NCBI GenBank assembly: GCA_021791345.1
Contig: JAJYWT010000007.1
Span: 1-16,904, forward strand
Reading direction: 5' to 3'
Length of the DNA: 16,904 bases
Source of the DNA: a bacterium
GTDB lineage: Bacteria; Chloroflexota; Dormibacteria; UBA8260; Bog-877
In this document: positions 1 to 6,471 of the stretch, one piece after another
Numbering within the stretch: the stretch's first letter is position 1
Layout: each line of letters starts with the position of its first letter
Notes under the pieces: generated by a model
What the model saw: only the letters and a program-made list of their open reading frames with translations
The model's database searches: none
Told to the model about the DNA's origin: nothing
Position numbers and translations under genes: made by a program

Positions 1-1
1 A

Positions 2-126
2 GGTGTACCTCGGCGCACAGTGGCGAACTGAATGGAGTTCAAGCACTGGCGTCACGGACGCTCACGTACACCCGCGGACTGCCGTCCGCGAACCCCCATT
101 CGAAGGTTCGAATCCTTCCGCCCCAG
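2..126 (+). ncRNA. Possible 3' part of a structured RNA with a tRNA-like T-arm (unidentified; tmRNA or tRNA remnant possible)
   Basis: Several perfect stems can be read directly: 2-8 with 66-72 (7 bp), 18-22 with 44-48 and inside it 25-29 with 36-40, 49-53 with 57-61, and 73-79 with 84-90 (7 bp, loop TGCC). At 102-118 there is a canonical T-arm, GAAGG-TTCGAAT-CCTTC, followed by CGCCCCAG, which resembles the acceptor 3' strand and discriminator of a tRNA. No matching TGGGGCG strand, D-arm or anticodon arm lies in the window, so it is not a complete tRNA. A tmRNA whose 5' half lies left of base 1 would explain the many hairpins plus a T-arm, but the 3' end does not fit the usual tmRNA CCA spacing. 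A tRNA 3' fragment left as an attachment site is another option. From 131 to 297 I see nothing recognisable. Confidence 0.3.
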
Positions 127-297
127 CACCATCGATCTCGGCCTCGGGCCCGCTTCAACTACATGCCTGTCGGTTGACTTATTGGGACATCCTGCTCTGG
201 GCGGGCGGCATGGCTGGTCCGCAGCTCGAGGCTGAGTCAGCCCGTCGGCGAATCGACCCAGGTTTGCCGGCGACGTCCGGCTGTATCCTCCGGTTTC

Positions 298-891
298 ATG
301 GCCACTGACCGCCCGGCGCTGACGGTGTCCGATCTCGCCGCCTGGCGCGGGTGGCTTGAGCAGCACGACTCGGACTCGGACGGTGTCTGGCTGGTTGTGG
401 CCAAGAAGGGAACCACCCGGCCGACCTCGCTCACGTACGACCAAGCGCTGGAAGAGGCTCTCTGCCACGGCTGGGTCGACGGGCAGCTCGCCCGCGCCGA
501 TGCGGGCACCTTTCTGCGAAAGTTCACGCCCCGGCGCCGAGGCAGCGCTTGGTCGAAACGAAACACCACCCTGGCCGAGCGGCTGATCGCCGAGGGCCGG
601 ATGCGTCCAGCGGGGCTCGCGGCCGTGGCCCGCTCCAAATCGGAAGGTACCTGGGATGCCGCCTATGCCGGCGCCGCTACCATCGAGGTGCTAGCTGACC
701 TCGCCGCGGCGCTGGTCGCCGAACCGGCCGCCCGGGAGGCATTCGATCGGCTGGATGGGGCCAACCGCTACTCCGTGCTCTATCGGGTCTCCACCGCGAA
801 CCGTCCCGAGACTCGCAATCGACGCATCGCGCAGCTCGTCGCCACGCTGGCCCGCGGCGAGACCATCCATCCGCCCCGAAAGCCGCGCTGA
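298..891 (+). CDS. YdeI/OmpD-associated family protein
   Basis: The 197-residue product resembles the YdeI/OmpD-associated family over its whole length. Visible family blocks are the WLVVAKKG stretch near residue 31, the SLTYDQALEEALCHGWVDGQ block around 44-63, FTPRRRGSAWSKRN around 76-89, the AEGRMRPAGLAA block near 98, and the C-terminal RPETRNRRIAQLVATLARGE segment with the usual HP ending. There is no signal peptide or membrane segment, so it should be cytosolic. Family members have been linked to stress or peptide resistance, but the biochemical role is not established. The ATG at 298 has no evident Shine-Dalgarno sequence; the N-terminus fits the family, so I keep it. It is monocistronic and convergent with the TadG-like gene, whose stop lies 48 bp away; no clear terminator hairpin with a T-run is visible between them. 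Confidence 0.8.
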   Translation: MATDRPALTVSDLAAWRGWLEQHDSDSDGVWLVVAKKGTTRPTSLTYDQALEEALCHGWVDGQLARADAGTFLRKFTPRRRGSAWSKRNTTLAERLIAEGRMRPAGLAAVARSKSEGTWDAAYAGAATIEVLADLAAALVAEPAAREAFDRLDGANRYSVLYRVSTANRPETRNRRIAQLVATLARGETIHPPRKPR

Positions 892-939
892 TCTGAGCGA
901 CCTAAGTGGCAGCCAGGTCCACCGGTTACTGCTCTCAGC

Positions 940-2826
940 TCACTCGATGAGCCGGGCGGCGCCAACCACCGGGGCGGTGGAGTTCCCGTTGTAGGCAACC
1001 CCGCTGGAGCTCCCGCTCCCGCCCTGGAGGCGGATGGAGTCGGCGATCACCTGGCCGGAGGAGGAGCCGGCATTGGCATTGGAACTGAAGATGCCCTGGG
1101 GCACGTAGATGGTGCCGTTGAAGGCGAAGCTACCGGGGTTGGAGATGGACACGACCGCCGAGAGGTTGAGGCTCGAGGTGGCCCCGGTGGTGGAGGTGCC
1201 GTTGCTGTACACGACTGGGAAGTTGGACAGGGGGCATGACCCCGACGCGCAGACGGGCTCAAAGGGGATCGGACTGAGGGTCCCGTTGGCGGAGTTGGAG
1301 AGGGAAAAGACGCTCTGGGTCGGCGTGGTGCTGTCCGCCAGGTAGAAGCTGCAGCCCGCGTCCCCGAGGATGGAGTAGCTGCAGTTGAGGGACGACTTGC
1401 TGCCCTGGACCTGGAGCGACGCACCATTCTCCAGGATGAAGATGCAGCCGTTCGGGTACACGTTGCCGCCGCCGTCACTTTGGCAGGTTAGGGACCCCTT
1501 GATGACGGGCAGGGCCGACGCCCCGTCCACCACGTAAGCCCCTGCAGGGAAGGTCCAGTTCTGCCCGGTGGTCTGGTAGGGCGCGGTCCCGGTCACCTGA
1601 GTGATCTGGCCGGGTACCCCCGCCGGTACGGCCGCATCACCCGACAACTCCTGCACCAGCTCCTCCGGGGTGGCGTACTCGGGGAAGTTGGGGAAGCGCG
1701 CAGCGGGGAACGAGCCCTCCATGGTGCCGTAGGGCTCCGGAGGGTCCGCAGCGCTGGGCTGCGGGCACGGCACGGTGAGCGTCGGCGAAGGGTAGGAGAT
1801 GGTCACTCCCGGCCCGTTGGTGCTGGGGTAGGCGTAGCTGCTGGTCCAGGAGACCGGAGCTGCCCCGGTGCCGGACTGCCAGCATGAAGGATCCTGCCAG
1901 CTGTAGTTCGGGCCGCCCTCCGGGTTGCTCTGGCAGCCTGAGTCGGTTGAGATGGCACAAGTCCCGGGTCCGGAGTTGAACCCGTAGAAGTAGTTGTAGT
2001 TGGCGGCGGTGGAGCTGAAGTGAACCTGGTCGGTGAGACCGGTCAGGCCGGCCGTGGCGCTCTGATTGCCCCCTCCCGAGCAGCTGGTTCCCGCTGGGTC
2101 GGCCACCAGGGCCGCTTCGGCGTTGGAGTACACGCCGCTCCCTTTACCGGTATAGGCCGCCCCCAACTGGAGCCCCGTCCCCCCATTGAAGTACAACCCC
2201 CCGTTGTATCCGTGGTCGGTGAAGTCACCCTGGCCGCTGTCCGAACACTGGTCTACCAGCACCGACCCGTAGGCGGCGATGCTCCCGCCACCGGTGAGGT
2301 CCAAAAAGCGGGTGGCGAGAGCAAAGGGGAACTGGCGAGTTCCTTGCAGCCCCGCGGCGGCGGCGTGAACTCGGATTGTCGTCGGCCCGAATCCCAGGAA
2401 CCCCTCGAATCCATGGATGGGGTTGAGGTGGTTGAGGTTCACCGCCACGGTCAGCTCCGGGGGATAGTCGTTCACCGTCGTGTTGAAGGGGGTGTAGGGG
2501 TAGATGACGGTCGCTGTGTAGCCTCCGGCGGAGATGGTGCAGGGGGAGTCAGTGCAGCTTGCGCTCGCGGGGGACACTCCCAAGTTCTGCCAGATCAGCG
2601 CCTGGGTGTCGGGGAGGATGGTGGAGGTGTTGACCCCGGTCTGCTCCGCCCCGGCCAGGGCGGCGAGGTCGGCGACGCTCTGCAGCTGCTGACGGTTGTC
2701 GAAGTTGGAGCCCACGTCGATGGCCAGTGCCGCCACCCCCAGGACCACGAAGAAGACCAGAAGGGCCACCAGGGCCATGGCCTGTCCTCGCTCCCGGCGT
2801 CCCGGCCGATGTTCAGTACTCGTCAC
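940..2826 (-). CDS. TadG-like Flp pilus-assembly family protein, large Cys-containing ectodomain
   Basis: Residues 12-62 form the Tad/TadE-G-like N-terminal module: ERGQAMALVALLV, one membrane helix at about 18-38, then AIDVGSNFDNRQQLQSVADLAALAGA, typical of TadG-like proteins. The remaining ~560 residues are rich in Ser, Gly, Thr, Asn and Pro and contain 14 cysteines, often in pairs a few residues apart, as expected for a disulfide-bonded extracytoplasmic domain. I recognise no named domain there. At 628 residues it is long for the family. The start is GTG at 2824-2826, inside the 3' end of the TadE-like gene (14-bp overlap), which indicates translational coupling. These proteins are thought to support Flp pilus assembly or sit at the cell surface, but no TadA ATPase, TadB/C or pilin is in the window, so a role in pili is only inferred. 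Confidence 0.75.
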   Translation of the reverse strand: MTSTEHRPGRRERGQAMALVALLVFFVVLGVAALAIDVGSNFDNRQQLQSVADLAALAGAEQTGVNTSTILPDTQALIWQNLGVSPASASCTDSPCTISAGGYTATVIYPYTPFNTTVNDYPPELTVAVNLNHLNPIHGFEGFLGFGPTTIRVHAAAAGLQGTRQFPFALATRFLDLTGGGSIAAYGSVLVDQCSDSGQGDFTDHGYNGGLYFNGGTGLQLGAAYTGKGSGVYSNAEAALVADPAGTSCSGGGNQSATAGLTGLTDQVHFSSTAANYNYFYGFNSGPGTCAISTDSGCQSNPEGGPNYSWQDPSCWQSGTGAAPVSWTSSYAYPSTNGPGVTISYPSPTLTVPCPQPSAADPPEPYGTMEGSFPAARFPNFPEYATPEELVQELSGDAAVPAGVPGQITQVTGTAPYQTTGQNWTFPAGAYVVDGASALPVIKGSLTCQSDGGGNVYPNGCIFILENGASLQVQGSKSSLNCSYSILGDAGCSFYLADSTTPTQSVFSLSNSANGTLSPIPFEPVCASGSCPLSNFPVVYSNGTSTTGATSSLNLSAVVSISNPGSFAFNGTIYVPQGIFSSNANAGSSSGQVIADSIRLQGGSGSSSGVAYNGNSTAPVVGAARLIE

Positions 2827-3418
2827 GGGCGCAGACGGAACTGCTGAGGTAGAAGTTGCTGGGGAAGAGCGCCCCGACTATTGGGGTGATGGGCCGGAAG
2901 TAGTAGCGGATGGTGACGGTGATGAGGAGGCTGCCAGTGGACCTGGGGGTTGAGGCCGCCGTGCCCCCTACCGCCCCTGGGCAGGAGGCCCCTGGACTCG
3001 ATGCCTGGTCCACCTCGACGTACGCCCAGCCGGGCTTCGGGCTGGCGGGGAGAACACCATCCTCGCTGCAGCTCCAGTTGCTGATGAGAGTGGCGCTGTC
3101 TTCGATGGCCGAACACACGGATGGGCCGGCAGGCGTTAAGGAGTCGCTGCAGTTGCCGGAGGGGTCTCCGTAGACGGTGTTGCAGGGGTTGCTGGCAAGG
3201 ATGGCGATCCGCGCCCCCTCCCGGGTGGCGTTGGTGACCTCGTTCTGATAGAACATCGCTCGCCCGAAGTCGACGATCCCGAAGATGAGTAGGAACAGGA
3301 GGGGCGCGACCAGGGCGAACTCGACGGCCGACTGACCCCGGGAGCCCCGGCGGGTACCGAGGAGCTTCGGGCGCAACCGGATGGGGGGACGAACCATCGC
3401 GCCATGACAACGCGCCAT
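2813..3418 (-). CDS. TadE-like pilus assembly family protein
   Basis: The N-terminal TadE-like motif is clear: RGQSAVEFALVAPLLFLLIF at about residues 27-46, with the conserved Glu (residue 33) at the start of one hydrophobic helix, then DFGRAMFYQNEVTNATREGARIA. The rest of the 201-residue product is a predicted extracytoplasmic domain with several cysteines. TadE-type proteins are pilin-like minor components of the tight-adherence secretion/pilus system. The gene overlaps the TadG-like gene by 14 bp and lies 40 bp downstream of the CsoR gene on the same strand. Start choice is uncertain: ATG at 3418 is used here, and an in-frame ATG at 3397 gives a 194-residue product; neither has a strong ribosome site. 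An inverted repeat lies directly upstream (3421-3441). Confidence 0.75.
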   Translation of the reverse strand: MARCHGAMVRPPIRLRPKLLGTRRGSRGQSAVEFALVAPLLFLLIFGIVDFGRAMFYQNEVTNATREGARIAILASNPCNTVYGDPSGNCSDSLTPAGPSVCSAIEDSATLISNWSCSEDGVLPASPKPGWAYVEVDQASSPGASCPGAVGGTAASTPRSTGSLLITVTIRYYFRPITPIVGALFPSNFYLSSSVCARDEY

Positions 3419-3420
3419 CC

Positions 3421-3441
3421 CCGCGAGGTAACCAATCGCGG
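3421..3441. repeat. 6-bp inverted repeat upstream of the TadE-like gene
   Basis: CCGCGA at 3421-3426 and TCGCGG at 3436-3441 are perfect inverted repeats with a 9-base spacer, in the 40-bp gap between the CsoR gene stop and the TadE-like start. There is no T-run on either side, so it is not a classical intrinsic terminator. It could be a regulator binding site for the tad-like pair or a weak RNA hairpin, or it may be chance in GC-rich DNA. Confidence 0.25.
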
Positions 3442-3458
3442 TGGGCGAGGCCCGTGCG

Positions 3459-3764
3459 TCAGCGGCGCGAGAAGCCCCGAACCACCTCCATCACCTCATC
3501 CAGGTACTGGTCGCCCTCACCGCGCCTCATCCCGTCGGCGACGCAGTGGGCGAGATGCTCGCGGAGGAGGAGGTAGCCGATCTGGTTCAGTCCGGCGGTG
3601 GCCGAGCGGATCTGGACCAGCACCTCCGGGCAGTAGCGCTCCTCCTCGACCATGCGGGCGATCCCCGCCACCTGGCCCTCCACCTTGCGAAAGCGCCGCA
3701 GGAGCTCGGGCTTGGTCGCCTGGTAGGAGCCCCGGCGGCCGGTGCCGGCGGGTGCGCTGGTCAT
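3459..3764 (-). CDS. csoR: CsoR-type copper-sensing repressor (DUF156 family)
   Basis: The 101-residue product is an all-helical CsoR/RcnR-family repressor of usual length. The family core LLRRFRKVEGQVAGIARMVE spans about 21-40. The Cu(I) ligand set of CsoR is complete: Cys45 (in RYCPEV), His70 and Cys74 (REHLAHC, four residues apart). The second-shell Tyr44 and a downstream acidic residue (around Glu90) are also present. Having the His argues against a CstR-type persulfide sensor, which keeps only the two Cys, and the pattern differs from RcnR. The family represses metal-efflux genes and releases DNA on Cu(I) binding. I start at ATG 3764, which overlaps the permease stop in an ATGA junction; an upstream in-frame ATG at 3836 would add a 24-residue tail lying inside the permease gene. 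It is the last gene of the operon. Confidence 0.85.
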   Translation of the reverse strand: MTSAPAGTGRRGSYQATKPELLRRFRKVEGQVAGIARMVEEERYCPEVLVQIRSATAGLNQIGYLLLREHLAHCVADGMRRGEGDQYLDEVMEVVRGFSRR

Positions 3765-5422
3765 GCCCCCGCCGCGCCGCTGGAACCCGGAAGGCCCGCC
3801 GCTGCGGCCAACCGGCGCTGGAACTCCGCGCTGCACCCCACAGAGCAGAAGTAGTGGGTCGTGCCGGCGAGCTGGAAGCTGGCCGCCGCGGTGGCGGCGT
3901 CGATCTCCATCCCGCAGACCGGATCCAGAACTCGCTCCGAAGGTGGCCGGGAGCGCAGGTAGCGGCCGGGCTCGGCGGCGAAGCGGTCCCGGCAGGACAG
4001 TGCGCAGAAGTAGTAGGTGGTGCCTTCGTGGACGAGGGTCGCGGCCGCATGCTGCAGGTCCACCTCCATGCCACAGACCGGGTCGATTGCGAGGAGGGCA
4101 TCTCCTCCCCTGGGGGCAGCGTCAGTCATTAGGGTTCCTCCCTGTGCGGGTGAGCCGGCTCCCGCGGCCATCCGGTCACGGCAGCGATCGGAGCAGAAGT
4201 AGATGGTCTTTCCCTGGAGCACCAGGGTGGCCGGTGCGTTGGCGATCTCCACCTGCATCCCACAGATGGGGTCTATGGCGTACCCGGCGCTGCCGCCCGC
4301 CGCCCGGCGGCGCTGGTACTGCCAGAAGATGGCCGCCAGGGCCACCAGGGCCAGCATGTCGAGGTAGCTGGTGTAGTTGAGGGTGAAGGCGTGGGTGACC
4401 AGCTGGGCGGGCCGCCCCGGCGGGTTGATACCCACCGCCTGGAAGAGGTACTGAACCATGAGGCCGGCGGCGGACATCACCACCCAGAAGGCCAGCAGCA
4501 TGCGCAGGGTCAGCCGCCAACCATAGAAGCGGCGGTAGATGAGCAGCAGCGGCATGCTGATCAGGTCGGCGAAGACGAAGCTGACCACCCCTCCGAAGCT
4601 GATCCCGCCCTTCCACAGGGCGGCTGCCAGGGGGACGTTGCCGACAGAGCAGACGAAGCTGATGATGGCGATGAAAGGCCCGATCACCGCGTTCTCCAGT
4701 GAGGACCAGAAGCCGTGGCCGGTCAGGAACAGCGCCTGCCAAGCTGAGGTCGGTACCAAGGCCGCCAGAAAGCCCGCCACCAGAAAGCCGATGGCCAGCT
4801 CCCGGCGGAGCATGGTCAGGTCGGCGGCGGCGTAGCCAGCGGCATCGCTCCACCCCTGTCGGGTACGCATCCGGGCGCGCCAGCCGGCCTCCAGGGGGTC
4901 CTGCGCGGGGCGCTGAGCGGCGCAGCTGGCACCCCCGTCAAGGTCAGCGGGGTCGCCGTTCAGCCGGTTTCTGGCCCGCTCCACCAGCTGCCCGGGGAAG
5001 AGAACCCGGGCCACCAGGGCCAGGAGGGCAATCATGAACAGCCCGCCGACGAACTCGCTGGCTGTGAACTGCCAACCGATGAGCACCGCGAGCACCACCC
5101 CGAGCTCGATCACCAGGTTGGTGGAGGCGAACATGAAGACCATGGAGGCCACGAAGTCGGCCCCCTTGGCGAAAAGCGACTTGGCCATCGCTGACGCGGC
5201 GTATGAGCAGGAGGAGGAAACGGCCCCAAAGCCCGCTGCTCTGGTCAAGGTGAGCAGACCCGGGCGGCCCAGGGCGGAGCTCATCTCGCGGCGAGAAACA
5301 AATGCCTGCACACCTCCGGAGAGGAGGAATCCGAGGGTGAGGGCCCAGAGGGTCTCCCACACCATGGCCAGAGCCTCGCGCAGCCCGGCCCCAATCATCC
5401 CCAAAACGTGGATCGCGAGCAT
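3761..5422 (-). CDS. DUF318-family metal-type permease with three C-terminal YHS domains
   Basis: The 553-residue product has two parts. Residues 1 to about 370 are an integral membrane permease of the DUF318 (PF03773) type, with a hydrophobic repeat in each half: SSSCSYAASAMAKSLFAKGA near 69-88 and VCSVGNVPLAAALWKGGISF near 257-276, split by a hydrophilic loop at about 145-205. After the last helix come three tandem YHS domains, each with DPxCGM and YFC-x3-C: Cys387/410/414, Cys450/473/477 and Cys503/526/530. YHS domains bind transition metals, often copper, so metal export or handling is likely; the substrate is inferred. I chose ATG 5422 because GGGGAGGG sits 7 nt upstream; in-frame ATGs at 5443 and 5461 lack a good site. 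It lies 51 bp after the MerR gene and overlaps the CsoR gene by 4 bp. Confidence 0.85.
   Translation of the reverse strand: MLAIHVLGMIGAGLREALAMVWETLWALTLGFLLSGGVQAFVSRREMSSALGRPGLLTLTRAAGFGAVSSSCSYAASAMAKSLFAKGADFVASMVFMFASTNLVIELGVVLAVLIGWQFTASEFVGGLFMIALLALVARVLFPGQLVERARNRLNGDPADLDGGASCAAQRPAQDPLEAGWRARMRTRQGWSDAAGYAAADLTMLRRELAIGFLVAGFLAALVPTSAWQALFLTGHGFWSSLENAVIGPFIAIISFVCSVGNVPLAAALWKGGISFGGVVSFVFADLISMPLLLIYRRFYGWRLTLRMLLAFWVVMSAAGLMVQYLFQAVGINPPGRPAQLVTHAFTLNYTSYLDMLALVALAAIFWQYQRRRAAGGSAGYAIDPICGMQVEIANAPATLVLQGKTIYFCSDRCRDRMAAGAGSPAQGGTLMTDAAPRGGDALLAIDPVCGMEVDLQHAAATLVHEGTTYYFCALSCRDRFAAEPGRYLRSRPPSERVLDPVCGMEIDAATAAASFQLAGTTHYFCSVGCSAEFQRRLAAAAGLPGSSGAAGA
4127..4142 (-). promoter_or_regulatory. 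Strong internal ribosome binding site and ATG inside the permease gene
   Basis: On the minus strand GGGAGG (4142-4137) is followed after 7 nt by an in-frame ATG (4129-4127), placed in the linker between the first and second YHS domains. Initiation here would give a free 122-residue protein with YHS domains 2 and 3 only. The element is either a functional second start or the relic of a separate double-YHS gene that fused to the permease. Confidence 0.45.
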
Positions 5423-5473
5423 CGGTGTGCCCTCCCCGAACATGATACCCCCGGGGGGCATATAGGCGTCGGA

Positions 5474-6385
5474 TTAGGAGGGGGGAGGGGGTACCAGGAG
5501 CACCCCCAGGACCGGCTGGCCGCGCCGGCGGGCCAGCTGCTGGATGGTCCGGAGGACGCTGGCTGCAGCCGGAGAGATGGACTCGGCCCAGAGCTGGAAC
5601 CCCTGATTCAGGACCTCCAGCTCACGGATGCGGGGGACGGTTTCGCGGAGCGCCCGCTGCACCTCCACCGGCAGCGGGTCGGACGTGAGGGCCACCACCC
5701 AGTCGGTGGCCACCTGCCGGGGGGTCTTGTGGGTGGTCGGGTCGGAGAGCGCCAGGATGGAGGCGGCCAGCTCGCGCACTCGGTCGAAGAGGACCTCGTT
5801 TCCCGGGGCCCGCGCCAGCCGCTCCAAGACCTCGGTGACCCGGTCGGGAAGGAGCATGCGTCCCAGGATCGGGGAGACCGGCAGGGCCCAGCCACCGCCG
5901 AGGATGTCAGCCCACTCCCCGGCGGCCTCCTCGGAGAGCGGCTTTCGTAGCCGTCCGAAGATGCCCAGGCTCTCGCGCGGGGTGGAGTGGGCCACTGCCA
6001 GGTAGGCAGCCACGGCCTCCGCTCCGGCCTCCTCGGACTCCAGGGCACGCTCCACGGCGTGGAGCATGCGGTCGAGACGGGACCGCTCCTGCTCCAGGGT
6101 GTGGCGGTGGCGCTCCAACGCCGGGCGCAGAGACCCCTCCGCACCGAGGCGGGGAAGGCTTCGCGAGATCTCGGCCAGGCTCATCCCCAGGCTGCGCAGC
6201 AGGTCTATCTGGAGGAGGAGGAGGAGCTCACCGGCACCGAAATAGCGGTAGCCGCTGGGGCTCCGGGCTGGGTTCAGGAGCCCCAGTCGTTGATAGTGCC
6301 GGATGCGGCCGGGAGTCACCCCCGTGAGCTTGGCCGCGTCTCCGATCTTCAGGCGGGGTGCCGCTTCCAGATCGGACGAAGCCAT
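5474..6385 (-). CDS. MerR-family transcriptional regulator, cysteine-free
   Basis: Residues 11-80 form the MerR winged helix-turn-helix: KIGDAAKLTGVTPGRIRHYQ, then RLGLLNPARSPSGYRYF, and the second helical region with LLRSLGMSLAEIS. A long dimerisation helix follows at about 85-118, then a ~180-residue C-terminal region that I cannot assign to a known effector domain. At 303 residues it is about twice the length of MerR/CueR. The protein has no cysteine at all, so it cannot sense metal through a Cys site as MerR, CueR and ZntR do; an organic ligand or membrane-stress signal is more likely. ATG 6385 is preceded by a TAGAGT hexamer ending 6 nt upstream and by no Shine-Dalgarno sequence, which suggests a leaderless mRNA. 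It heads the operon with the YHS permease and CsoR, and diverges from hpnH-moaA. Confidence 0.85.
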   Translation of the reverse strand: MASSDLEAAPRLKIGDAAKLTGVTPGRIRHYQRLGLLNPARSPSGYRYFGAGELLLLLQIDLLRSLGMSLAEISRSLPRLGAEGSLRPALERHRHTLEQERSRLDRMLHAVERALESEEAGAEAVAAYLAVAHSTPRESLGIFGRLRKPLSEEAAGEWADILGGGWALPVSPILGRMLLPDRVTEVLERLARAPGNEVLFDRVRELAASILALSDPTTHKTPRQVATDWVVALTSDPLPVEVQRALRETVPRIRELEVLNQGFQLWAESISPAAASVLRTIQQLARRRGQPVLGVLLVPPPPS

Positions 6386-6388
6386 GGC

Positions 6389-6420
6389 TTGACTCTACGA
6401 CAGTTTCAAGGTTTAGAGTC
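6389..6420 (+). promoter_or_regulatory. MerR-type promoter/operator between the MerR gene and hpnH
   Basis: On the plus strand TTGACT (6389-6394) and TAGAGT (6414-6419) are separated by 19 bp, the over-long spacer typical of MerR-activated promoters. GACTCTA (6391-6397) and TAGAGTC (6414-6420) form a perfect 7-bp inverted repeat spanning the spacer. The same symmetrical TAGAGT serves as a possible -10 for the MerR gene on the other strand. The adjacent MerR protein probably binds here and controls itself and hpnH-moaA. TTTAGA at 6412-6417 gives an alternative 17-bp spacer. Confidence 0.65.
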
Positions 6421-6471
6421 CTAAACGATCAAGCCAGGCAGGGCCGTGACCTCAGCGGCCGGAGGAAGCAG

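Noticed and set aside
38..131. Complete tRNA ending in the T-arm at 102-118
   Set aside because: No D-arm, anticodon arm or 5' acceptor strand matching CGCCCCA could be found in the window.
892..939. Terminator between the YdeI-like and TadG-like genes
   Set aside because: No stem with an adjacent T-run is visible on either strand in this convergent gap.
2020..2847. 275-codon plus-strand open frame opposite the TadG-like gene
   Set aside because: Shadow frame with no recognisable domain; the minus-strand TadG-like N-terminus is clear.
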